Assembly (NCBI GenBank): GCA_000320545.1 | Contig: ADNK01003129.1 | Span: 1-29,923, forward strand | Source of the DNA: Bigelowiella natans CCMP2755 | Taxonomy: Eukaryota; Cercozoa; Chlorarachniophyceae | Direction of reading: 5' to 3' | Length of the DNA: 29,923 nt | Shown here: positions 1 to 12,022 of the stretch, piece after piece | Layout: each line of letters begins with the position of its first letter | How positions within the stretch are numbered: the first letter of the stretch is position 1 | The notes under the pieces: generated by a model | The model's database searches: none | What the model was told of the DNA's origin: nothing | Seen by the model: only the letters and a program-made list of their open reading frames with translations | Made by a program: the position numbers and the translations under genes

Positions 1-105
1 CAAGGGCCCTCTTCGCCTCTCTCACGGCAGCATTTGTGTCTGGAATCCAAGATAGTAACCGATCCTGACACGAACAACCAAACATAAGCACACACACACA
101 CACAC

Positions 106-155
<50 letters not shown>

Positions 156-797
156 ATCATGATAATCCGGAGACTCACTGACAAACACACTGGCGACAAC
201 ATCCGGGCAGCAGCAGCAGCAGCAGCAAACAATTCAATAACCTGTGCCGCTACAGCAGCAGCCGCAGGCGGTGCTCCGGATGATGAAGAAGAAGAAGGCA
301 TCTGGCGCCCCGCGGGAAGCGAAGAAACTGACGACGAAGACGATGGATGATCTACAACTAGATCCAATTGCCGTTCTAGAGACTTTAGCTTATCATTGAA
401 TTCCTCCTCCTGCTGCTCCTGGTGCTGGTGGTGGTGGTGCTGCTGTCGCTCTTCCAAGCGTTTGCTGTCATTGCCATGAATGACCGCACTACCACTACTA
501 CTAATTCTACTACTGCTACTGCTACTGCTGCTGCCACCACCACGGCGATCCTGAAGCACACGACGAGAACAAAAAGGCACAATATCAATGAGAAAAAAGG
601 CCTGCTTCGTTGTTGTTGTCGTTGTTGTTCTTGTCCAGGAGCTGCCCAGCGTGTGGGCAGCTCGAGGAGAGCTCCGCATATTCCGAAGTTGGTACCATTG
701 CACTCGAAATCACCAATGATTTGCGTCGGGTCGCATCTTCGCAGCCTATCGTCTAATATCACTCTACTATTTGCCATACATTTGTGCAAGATATATC

Positions 798-830
<33 letters not shown>

Positions 831-1167
831 ACCAGCTGCATTTCCTCCTCACGGCTGGCGCTCGTGGTTCTTGGAATCGTCCTCGGAGTGTTTTCGCCTC
901 CCTCCTCCTGCTGCCCCCCCTCCTCATTTCTCTTCTTCTGCTGTCGCTGTCGCGGTTTGCCCTTTTTCTTCTTGGTCTTGAGGTGGTTGACAAGCTGCGC
1001 CCACAGCCTGTCGCGGACTTCAAATCGCTGCTGAGACCTCACCAGCTCCTGCTCGGGTATACGACGTGTGCAACCAATCAAATTCCAGCTGTGGGGGCAA
1101 TGGGATCACACGAGATGGCGGGGAAACAACAGCGTGCCTGGCCTTCAGGCTGTAGTTAGTATGCGGC

Positions 1168-1205
<38 letters not shown>

Positions 1206-2104
1206 CGGGTGGTTGATCTCCGGTAGTGGTACCTTAAGCTGACTGTGGAGCGCCATCACACGTTTCTCGTCGCTGAGAGACTGAGCACGATAACGACGAC
1301 CATTTCCGATTCGGGGTCAAACGATTATAATGCGGAGAGAGAAAGATAGATACACACGCATTGGCATGATGCTTCAAAGCAAGGAGGCTGCGAAACTTAA
1401 CGAGAGAAATCGGCTTGGATCGTGTTTCCATGGTTGCTAATTTTAGACGGTTCCACCTGAACTCTGATGGCCTCTGAGAGGTCGCTACGAGCCCTCTGAG
1501 CTTCTCTCTCGGCATGCTCCGCGTGGCCCTTCAGCAATGCAAGCTGGACGGAAAGGGACGCGTTTTGCTCCTACACACCGAACATCGCGCACAGGAAGAA
1601 GGATGAGACCACGCAAAAAAATCCTCTCTTCAGAGGCCGTTGGTAGAGTAATGGCATGCACAGCCGTGAGGGAGAGTTGTGGATGTTTAGTACCAAAACT
1701 TTCTCGGCCCGCACTGTGACAGGGGCCCTTGTCTTGATGATCTCGAGCGCCGTCCGCATCTGCCATACTAGCCTTCGCAGCTCCCGGAAAGGATTGTCGG
1801 CGTGCTTCTTTGACGTCTTTCGCTGTTTCTCGCCGCCGCTCCGCCCAGCATGGCTGCCGCCATCATCGCGGTGTCGGTTAGCATTGCCATCGTTGTTATT
1901 CAGTGCTTGATCGTCGCCCCGCTCAGCAGCTTCTATGAGGGCGGCCGCCTTTTTATTTATAAATGTATATTATATATATTACTATTATATAGTCGTCTCA
2001 CTTTGGCGTTATCGCTGTCATCATCATCATCATCATCATCAACTTCTTTTTCTTTTTCTATAAAATATATATGCACGCCGGCCATGCGCGCGTCTCCGTT
2101 CGTG

Positions 2105-2135
<31 letters not shown>

Positions 2136-2501
2136 ATACTACTACTACTGCTACTACAGGGTTCTTGCGACCTACCATATCGTGCTTCTCCTCCAGCACG
2201 GCAAACATCTCACCCAAGCTCTTCCGCGCTGCCAACACGTTCACGATGTCATCCTTATCTTTCCCCCCCACCTTACTGTCGTAGGGTGGGGGGAGGACAC
2301 GCACGGCCCCCTCCTCACCGCCGTTGCAATTGACTTTCTTGGCGGTGATTCTAGCCCCAAGGAAACAAGTGATGTGCCTTTTCTTCAGCTCTCGGAGCCG
2401 CGAGATATGATCCTCGATATTCTCTCGACAAATAACGGCCAGCCTCCACAACTCGCGGCGTGCCCGTGCATCCCTGACGAAACGGCGTTCCTGTGCGAAC
2501 G

Positions 2502-2546
<45 letters not shown>

Positions 2547-5271
2547 AGTCAGGAGCGATGGTGGTTGGAAACTAAAGGGGAGGGGGGGGGGGCAGTCCCA
2601 TCTGGGATCTGGGATAGATTTGAACGACGTTTAAGAAACAAAAAAGAGAAACATGCAATCTCTACATGCTCGTTGCTGCTGCCGCCTTCGATGATTCCCG
2701 GCAGCGCTGGGGGGGGGGGGGATGAAGACGACGACAAAGCAGAGCTGCTATTGAGGGTAGGAAGGTCCTCATTTGTGGCGCCAAACGTCAGAGGAGGCGC
2801 CCACGTCTCCACCCAAGAACGATAAACTTCTCGAAGCTCCTGCAGCAGTGCGAGCGGAGGAAGATAAACAGCAATGAAGGAGGGACAAGCGGCGCCATAA
2901 GGGACGGAATAATAGGTCATTCTGTTCTTTCTAGCTACGATTGCGCAATTTAATATGCCGTTGGGGGGGGGGGGGGGCAGAGGACACCGCCACTGTTTGG
3001 TCAGTTTTCGAGGGTATGTTTTCGTGGTGGAATCACCTCGTTTTGCTTGAGCTCCTTCCGCACCCCGCTTCTAAGTGCTCTATTATGTGTGTGTGCATGC
3101 GTTGGGCGAGAGTGTGAGAGTGTGAGAGTGTGTGTGTTTGTGCGTACGTGTGCTCAACCCATTTTGTACGATTGTATGCGCAATAGCCATATATTTTCCC
3201 TTCTTCATCTTGCTGCTGCTGCTGCTCCTCCTCCTCCTCCTCCTCCTCCTCCTCCTCCCCCTCTCCCATTTTCTTTACCTGATCTGGGCGGCCTGCTGCA
3301 CGATAGCAATATCCTGCACACGTAGCAGAAAGATATATCAACACATGCAATCTCTCACTCACTCATTGTAGTAGCATATCCCCTCCCCACCCTTAGATGT
3401 CCCCCATTTCGTGAGACTCCTTCCTGTATTCACGTAAGCACATCAGCGTCTCTCTCTCTCTTTCTCCCCCCCCCCCCTTTCTTCATCTAGACTAGAGGAA
3501 GGATGCCTTCTTAGCTTACCTGCGTCTTGATACGTTTCAGCGCGAGAAAGTGCCGTTGCCTCGTCGTAACGACGAGCTGCCTCAAATGCACAGCCTCCTC
3601 ATGCGCGAAGATGCCAGCACCATCGTGTTGTTCCTCCGCCGCTATCATATTCGTCTTCCTCCTCGCTATCATGAGTGCCTTTTCTATCTGTTGGGGGTGA
3701 GAGAGCAATGTTGGTTTCTTGTTTAATGTCCTCCTTGCCCTCCCCCCCCCCCCTCTCTTTCCAATACTATACTACGTACCACATCGCCTACCCCTCCTAC
3801 AGCTATACGATAATTTCCAAGTAACCCCCTTACTTTTTCCTCCTCTTTCCGAAGCGCGCCGTCGATATCACGAATCTCGTTGGCCATGGTCCTCCTCAGA
3901 GAAGCGCCCTGCTCCGCCTTCAGCGCCGCCACCTGCAAAATCAACCGGGACACAAAACGCACGCACTAAAAATGAAGAAAGCTGGGGGGGGGAGAGGGAA
4001 GGATCTCGCATGGACGACTTGTCATCAAACTTCAATTCGTTGGGGTTTCCCATTACTTACAGCACAGTTGTGAAATCAAAGATTTGCTCCTACTACCGTT
4101 GCGCGGAGCTCCCTTATTTCCTGCTCTAACTCCGTCCGCTGATGGTAACATTGCTGGCGCTCATGCTCTTGCGTTTCGAGGAGAAACCTCTCTCGGTCCT
4201 TCGCGCGTCCGCGCAGCTCCCGCAGCTGATGATAAATATATAAGAACGGGAGAACATCACGAAGGCGGAAGTATTCTGTAGGTGTTGTGTTGTAGATGTG
4301 ATAAGGAGAGAGACGCTCTCTTATATTGACAGGGACATTGATGGCATCGGTCTCAACCTCATTCTCTAGTTGCTCTGCTATGGCTTTCCAGTAGCCCTCC
4401 TTCACGTCCTTCTCTTCTTGTTCCTTTGCCTTCTCCGGACCTGCAACTTCGTCATCATGCACACGCCGCCCTTTCTTCTTATTCCCCCTCCTCCGTGTCC
4501 CCCCTCCCAGCGTGATCTTGAGTCTTCGCGGCGGCAGCTTCTTTGCCGGTGGCCTCTCCTTCGCACGGGAAGCAAAGGTGCCTGTGATCAGTGCGCAGTT
4601 GCGGTGAGGATGCTGTTTCTATTTACGGTCTTATTCTGCTGCTCATTGTTACTATTAATATTAATATTGTTACTATTATTAGTGGTAGCTGCCTTCATCG
4701 TCCTCCTCTCCCACCACCAACATACGGCAATCAATCAGTGTCATCATAGGAATACACGCACCTATCGTGGCACACGCAGGAAGCAGCGTGCTCTCGGGGG
4801 GGCGCATGCGGAATGACGACGAGGACAGCGCTGCTGCATTTCCAGCGAGGGAGAGGCTTTGTCTGCTGTAGTTAGCAAGCTCATCGCAGTAGGGATTGAC
4901 GAAAATTGTAGAGGAAGAATAGCCGCTTCCTGGAGCGTCATGACTCGAATTCCGACTTGGACTTAACGTAAACTTAAGGTTGACACCGGGTGCCCCGAGA
5001 GCTAAAGAAGACCCTGCTACGGGTGGCTCTGTGATAACAACGAACGCGCCGCCGTCCTCCTCATCTGTGCTCGTCGTCTCTCTCTTACCATCGTAGTCTC
5101 CGAAAGCCTCGAAGGAGGAGCATCGTTCCCCATCTAAAGGAGATGAGCTCGCAGGCAATTGCGCACCGCCGTGGAGAGAGCGATGGTGCGCTTGGCGAGG
5201 AAGGCTTTTATGCTGACGGCGGCGGCGATCAAGACGTTTACTCTGCAAGGCCGATTTATGTACCACATTTC

Positions 5272-5308
<37 letters not shown>

Positions 5309-6249
5309 ATTTTATGTGCATTGACACTTGGCACATTCGAAAACCTAGAATCATTTTCATCATCATCCCAATGTGTCAATAGCACGAGTCTCCCTGGCCT
5401 ACCCCAAGCCCCATTCTCCTTGTCGTTCTCGTACATACTTTCGAAAGAGACTCCACACATTTCGCTGACTGCAAGAACTCGGACAATTTGAAGTCGATGG
5501 GGTGCGCAAATCTAACGTCGTCACAAAAAAGGTGTTGGCGTGCAGTTCGTGCATGAATTCATCGCATGTGCTGCTGCGGCGGCTGCGGACACGCAGCGTG
5601 CATTATTAGCAAGATCATGTCGGCGCACTTACTCTGCTTGCAAATTGTGATCCCTCTGCAGGCCATGGAGGAAGAATAACATAACGAGCGCGTGGTAACA
5701 TGCTTTCCAGCTGCCACGTCTGAGCTCTTCCACCGGGAAGCTGCTGAGAGGCAGCTCCAACTGCCGACAGATCGCCCGGAAAGCGTTCCATGCAGCATCT
5801 ATCTCCCAATTAAAACGGCTCCCTCGCTCAAACATGCAGTCCTTTGCCTGCCGGAAGAAGGGGTTTCAGACCGTAATGAGCGGGGGAGATGGATGTAGAA
5901 GAAAGAGGAGGGGGGGAGGAGGGGAGACCAGAGGCTTGACGATGTTTGGCCAGATCGTATGCAGCAGCCGTAGCATAACTTGCCCATCCTAACCAAAATA
6001 TCGGTATATGATGACAACGTATCGACGGTTGCTTTTTGAGGGATAAAGTCTCACCTTCAGCTCTTCGAAGTGCTTCACGGTGAAGCAGACAACGGTCGAC
6101 GCCCATTCCAAGAGGCCCTTCTTCCCCAAGGCATTCCTTCCTTCTCCCGATTTCTTGCCAGCAAGCTCCTTCCCTACACCCTTGTTCCGGGCCGTGCTTT
6201 TCTTCCTCAACTGCACTCCGGACGACCGCAGGGAACGCAGGCTTCTCAT
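1..6249 (-). CDS. Large coiled-coil protein, 3' end beyond the window
   Basis: Nineteen exons chain in phase: 6249-6055, 5847-5633, 5468-5435, 5242-4762, 4581-4358, 4225-4097, 3932-3834, 3687-3520, 3313-3279, 3070-3037, 2839-2805, 2473-2176, 1948-1694, 1543-1457, 1280-1233, 1048-833, 752-714, 550-179 and a partial 39-1 (the last join is not phase-resolved). The start is an ATG 21 nt after an in-frame stop. Residues 1-65 are basic. Residues 66-150 form a compact helical region (motifs NWEIDAAWNAF and ELRRGSWKACYHAL) that could be calponin-homology-like, but I cannot confirm it. Residues 150-308 are Ser-rich and disordered, and 309-350 are very basic. From about 350 to 850 the protein is mostly charged coiled coil (RELRGRAKDRERF, DIDGALRKEEEK, EHAEREAQRARSDL). 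Residues 865-988 contain poly-Ser, poly-His/Gln and poly-Ala. A cytoskeletal or scaffold role is likely but inferred. Weak points are the acceptor at 1948 and the donors at 2805 and 5435. Confidence 0.65.
86..155. repeat. Compound CA/GA microsatellite
   Basis: A CA run (86-105) is followed by a GA run (110-155). It falls in the last visible intron of the minus-strand coiled-coil gene. On the sense strand it gives a CT-rich tract ahead of the partial last exon. Confidence 0.85.
800..829. repeat. TA dinucleotide run at a splice donor
   Basis: About 15 TA units lie directly downstream, on the sense strand, of the proposed donor at 833 in the minus-strand coiled-coil gene. Confidence 0.8.
1169..1203. 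repeat. CA dinucleotide run
   Basis: About 17 CA units lie in the intron between exons 1280-1233 and 1048-833 of the minus-strand coiled-coil gene. Confidence 0.85.
2504..2541. repeat. GT dinucleotide run
   Basis: About 19 GT units lie in an intron of the minus-strand coiled-coil gene, 31 bp upstream on its sense strand of exon 2473-2176. Confidence 0.85.
5272..5306. repeat. CA dinucleotide run
   Basis: About 17 CA units lie in the intron before exon 5242-4762 of the minus-strand coiled-coil gene. Confidence 0.85.
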
Positions 6250-6768
6250 CGTGCTGGCGCGGGCTCAAAACCTCCGCTTTGGAGAACCAAATTCCCTTTA
6301 ATTCCAGCCGAGCCCATGGATGCTGCAAACTATAGTTGAGATAAAGAAGGATTGGAGGCCCAGTACCTTCCTCGCAGGCCGCAGGGCGATGATCGGGAGC
6401 AGTTGTGGGGTTGTCTTTAATGAGAGCGGATGGCGCTGTAAATGCTTGATCTGTGCGACAAGGCATCTATCTTGTCGCAACGATAAAATGCAGCTATTCT
6501 ATCACAAACTACCTCGTTTTGCCGGGAGAGTTATATGTCTTGATTTTGTCCTGAAATAGGATGGATATTGGATGAGCGACAATCTGGTTTCTCCTCGTTC
6601 GGGAGAAACGCCGTGTTTCACAGTAGTAACCGCACGGACGGACTACCAAAAAAGGGTAGCCTTCCCGTGCTTGTCAACTATCATTCCCCCCTGCATCGTT
6701 CCTGAAGTCCCTCAAGAGGGTGGCCGGAGAATAACATAGCCCGCGGAAGCTTGCCCGTGAGCACTGAG
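6250..6768. promoter_or_regulatory. Shared upstream region of a head-to-head gene pair
   Basis: This 519 bp gap separates the start codons of the minus-strand coiled-coil gene (6249) and the plus-strand phosphatase fusion (6769). No protein-like exon was seen in it, although a short 5' exon of either gene cannot be excluded. It must hold both promoters and both 5' untranslated regions if the starts are right. No clear TATA box was recognised. Confidence 0.4.
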
Positions 6769-8497
6769 ATGAACAATTCGAGTGGGCACAAAAGGCAGGT
6801 TTCTTACCACACGAGGAAAGTGTCAAATTTCGTCGCCGAAGAGGTAGTTCTGCCTGTGGGTGACGAAGATGCGAGAGGAGCACCAATCACGCAACTCATC
6901 CCACCTCTCCCGCTACTTGCAGGATAGGAAAAAAACCTTGCATCTCACCATACACTGTGCGACGTGGAACGTCGGCGCATCCATGCCTAGCACATCTGAT
7001 ATCGCCAAGGTGCTGGAACTAAAGAACGAGTATCCAGATATATACTGCATCGGTCTGCAGGTAGCTGCTTGCGATGTCTTTTATTGCCCGGGCATTTCCC
7101 ATAGGAAGGCTACTTTTAACGGTGGTCCCTGTGAGAGCGCGTAATTTGCCATCATGCCTGTAGAACAATGCTGAGAGATTAGTGGCACGAAAATGCTGCT
7201 TTTGACAACGACACACAAGCAGCTACACTGAGGGTCTAAATAGATAGGACCAACAGCGCGTTTAGCTGCTCACTTATATCGTTCGCGGCTTAGGAAGTGG
7301 TAGATCTCAACGTGCTGAATGTAGCCATTCGGCCGAATCATGCCGCGGATAGATGGGAGCGGATGATAGAGAGGGTTCTCGACAGCAAGTACAACCCGCA
7401 TCATAAGCATGCAAATGAGGGATTCTCCAAGATATGCGTGCAGCAAATGGTGGGACTGCTACTGCTGGTGTATATTCGTGCCGACCTTTTCCCATACGTC
7501 AGCGAGTTTCAAACAGATTCATTAGGTGATAACGGAGCGGCTGCTCATTCATGCTGGTTCTAATATGATGAAAATACCTATTGCTAGGGAAGCCATAGCA
7601 ACATATCATAACCTTCACACAAGCTAGCACAAAAGCCTTACACCATAGACAGCCTGCTTCAACACGCTAATAATGTAACTATAGGCGTTGGAATGGGAAG
7701 ACTCGGCAACAAGGGAGCGGTTCGTGTTTGTGGGAAATTATGATACGAATGATGCTTACGGTTTATATAATCATGTGTTCTTTGTCCGAATCTGTATAAG
7801 TATCTTCTACTGTCGGACTTTTTTGCTGTTTTTCCTTGATCGTCGCCGCATATTACGTCCAACAGGTTGCGTTCAGATTCAAGTTGTTTGAATGCACGTT
7901 CGTCATGGTCAACTCACACTTCACAGCGGGCAGGGAAAAGCTTTCGCGTCGGAATCGAGACTACGCCGATATCGTCAAGTCAGCCGATCCAACTGTTTGA
8001 GGAAAAAACAATATAACTAGGGTTTCCAACTATGATTATTTTTGCTTTACGTTCCTTTTGTCTGTCCGCAGAAACGTGTGCTTCATGGACACGGCGTATT
8101 GCCCTCGCACGATCTTCGACTCAGACGTGCTACTCTTCATGGGTGACTTAAACTATAGGTGGTGAAACAAATGGCGATTTGCCCTGCTGTCGTTGTCGCT
8201 GTGCTTGCCAAAACAAAACAGAGTCGTCTCTCTCTATCGACCAAGATCGAGGCAGCAATCGTTTGAGTGGTGTTCGTAGTGAGAACAATGCGACCTTTTC
8301 CGTAGGCTGGAATACGAACTTGAGGAGTTTAAGACAGTGCAGAACCTGATAAGTACAGGGCAGTACGGCAAGTTGGTTGAGCGAGATCAGCTCCGAATGA
8401 CGAGGGAGTCGTCCAACCCCAGGCGCGCCTTCAAGTACCTCTCAGAGACAGGTCTTACAATAGTTGATACTCAAGGGCAAAGCTAATTCTCAGGGCA

Positions 8498-8539
<42 letters not shown>

Positions 8540-8829
8540 TAAATATTATTTATATAATCCACGCGTCTTCATTTCTTCCGATCTCCCTCCCTCCCCCCCC
8601 CCCTTTGTTTTGTTATCAGGGCCCTTGAATTTTGCGCCTACTTATAAGCGAGTCCCGGGCAAGTTCGAAGGTTACAGGTACGAGGGGCGGCATGTGTATG
8701 TGTGTATATGTGTGTGTATGTGTGTGTATGTGTGTGTGTGTGTGGTATGTTTGTGTGTGCCCACATCCTACCATTTTGCTTCATTTTATAGCCTATAATT
8801 TCATGTAATATATACACACACACACACAC

Positions 8830-8870
<41 letters not shown>

Positions 8871-9480
8871 CATAATATTATACAAATAGTAACACAATCG
8901 GTAATTATTACATCAGCCATAAGCGTATTCCTGGCTGGACTGATCGCATATTCTACTACGAAACTTCCGTCCCACTGCTGCCCACGAGGCAGGAGTTCAA
9001 GCATATCTCAAGAACTCCTACAGCTTTTGGGCGGGGGGGACTCGCTAACTCGATGGCGAAGAATCCACCAGGTCCTTCCCCTGCCTAACTTGCTGGGAGT
9101 GGTGGAAGATGTTGAAAATTTGTTGGAAAGAGATCCGAAGTGTTCGTGTTTGTACACAAGGGTGATGCTGTACGTGTTAAGTGGACATTGCCCCCCCCCG
9201 CCCCCTTCTTTAAATGTGTATATACTTTTCGGTCTCCTTTCATCCTCTCTTGACCTCATCGCGTGGATAAATAACTAGGAAGCGATTCCAGCGCCACGGC
9301 GGGGACAGGGGCAAGTACAACTCCAAAGAACCCAACGCTCTCTCTCGGAGTCGGCACCAGCCCCATCCACGAAGTGTCTGATATGTATGTGCGCCTTACA
9401 TCTGAATAGAACTAGGACAGATATCAACAGTCCCCAGCCGTAACAGAGACATGCAGCATAATAGAAAGAGAAATAGAGAT

Positions 9481-9519
<39 letters not shown>

Positions 9520-11985
9520 CCACTACACACATGTCTGTGCACACTTCAAATCTTGGATGATGAGGCTTTGGCTTTTCGTACTATACAAGGGGGGAGGGGA
9601 AAGGGAGACCAACAAAGGAGAGTCATCATGCACAGACTCCAGTGCCGGGGCAATAACAGTGACCTGGCATGTAGCCTATCTGTTATGTTCAGCTTTTTAA
9701 CAAGGTCTTCATAAAACAACCACCATAGTTTCAAATCGAACGAGGACTTGCCCCTCCCCCGCCCGCGCTCTCGGAGCGACACGAATAACAGCAGGGTTTC
9801 AAGGTCAAAGGCCTCCCGCCTCTCCTCCTTCAAGCCCATCAGCTACACGTCTAGAAGAGATTGCGTGCACAGTGACCACCGGCCTGTCGTTGCGGGCTTC
9901 TCCGCACAGATTCTGGATCCTCACGGATTCGATCTCGGGAAGGACGACAACGGTGGGAGCGGGGGCGCGCTGATGCTATGGAGCATTCTCGAGGTCGCGC
10001 AGTTCTTTGTAATGCTGCTGGAACTAAACTTCCGGTACGACAAGAACATCTTCGAGGATCTTAGGCTCAACTACATATTGGGGTGGTCAACGGGTCAGCA
10101 GCCATGGCGCGCAGCGAACTGCATTGCACCATCATCATCATCATCATCTTCTTCATCTTCATCATCTCCATAATCATCATTATCATCATCATCACGTCGT
10201 CATCATCATCGTCATTCTGATTCATGTACAACAAAAACCCCGTCAATCATAAGCATTTCCGCCCTTCTACGACACCCCATCTTTGATCGTCATTATCTCG
10301 GTGAATGTCAAAAACCACAGGAATCTTCGCCTCCAACACCCTCCTCTCGGGGGAAGTCTCTCCGGACCGCGGCAAGCCTTCCCGGGAGGAAATTCACAAA
10401 CTCATGGGTCTTGAGCGGCTGAGGTTATTTGCTTGGCCAGATATCGATCATTTTGGCACGCGAATACACTTCCACTCACGCGACCTCTCACTCGTCTCTG
10501 AAATCAATCCACGTACGCTACTTCGCTACATCTTTATTTGCATTTTCAAATAGTTGGGAGAGCAACGTGAACCCGAACTATATAGCACCGCAGGTAAAGA
10601 TGCTCGGAGTACAGAAATCGCAACGATGAAAATGTTAATAGTTTTTCCAGCCACTCTCTTGTGATCCGGCTATAAGCTTTATTAATTATTAGCGAATACG
10701 AATATATGTTTGTATACAGGCCCTCGTGACTCTGTGCGTAGTCGCGCTCATCGTCATTGCTATTTGCATGATCTGCTTCCAACTAACGCGACTGCTTTAC
10801 TCCGTCAATTCTCTACGCACGGCGCAGGCTAGAGTTTATTGGTAATCAAGAATAAATAGTGATAATAAGAACCATAGAAACACAAAAGGGGGTATGAAGG
10901 AACTCAGGATACCTTAATCTAAAATTAAATGCCCCCCCCTCGCGTAGGCTGTGGACGATGTACCAATCCCTGGGCGTGATATTGATCATGGCCTTCTACC
11001 CAGCTTTCTCCCTCGGCTCGTTCCACGTGTCGCTCTGCTACGGTATCTTCGACTTTGAAACCGAGCTCATCCTCTCCGCAAACACCTGCCACCTCGGCAC
11101 GTGCATTGCAGGGGCGTTCGGTCTCATGTACGCCTACATCGGCGTGCGGCTGTGGGTGAAAGTTCAGACGAAGAGAGCCTATACGCAGCTCTTCCTCCAT
11201 AGGAAGCTCAAGGCAGTGTGGGGGCACTTCTGGCGTCTCTACCGCTACGATGCGAAATTCTTCGCTTTGTGTGATATGTGCTCAAGGGCTTTGCAAGGCG
11301 TTGCAATGAGCGGCACGACATGGTCTTTAGGTCCTCTGGTGCTGGTTTTCTCTGTGCAGGCGGTGCTGCTCGTTATGATTTACATACTCAAGCCGTTCAA
11401 GGTGTGTATGGCCGATGGTTTTGCTTCGGTCTTCGGATAAGGAAAGGCTACATTTTCAGCTGCATGTTTCCTTTAATTGTGCGGGAAATTATGTATTGAG
11501 TATGCGTGTGTTTGCGTGTGTGTGTGTGTGTGTGTGTGTGTTTGTGTCTGGATATGTATGCATGTGTGCATAAATGCCTCGCACATAATTGATCACAGTA
11601 GCGACGAGAAGTCGTGACATCATATATTGCCCTGCTGCAGCACGGAACGACAGCGATTGTTATGAAGTTCATCTACTGGCTTCGACTGACCGTGTGCTCG
11701 ATCATCTTTGGATTTAAAGTCTCTGACCAGCAGAAGTACCGCGAGATCGTATCTTTCGTCATTATCTTCGGGTTTTTCATCGCTCTACTCCTCTGCCTGG
11801 GGAACTACCTTTACCATCAAGGTCGGAAGATTGCACTGGACCTGATCAGCATCTTCGCCCCGTGTCTCAAGGGATCGTGCACGCGCTGGATCGCACAAGG
11901 GTGTGGAGATAAGGGGGGTGGGGGCTGTAAAGAGTTGGTGGCGTGTGTATGCTGTATGTGCTAGAGTGCTGATATTTACCACACT

Positions 11986-12022
<37 letters not shown>

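Noticed and set aside
2549-2804. Continuation of exon 2839-2805 as a Ser/Pro-rich coding stretch
   Set aside because: It is open, but it leaves no donor in phase with the next coiled-coil exon at 2473. The donor at 2805 does fit. Retention in some transcripts is possible.
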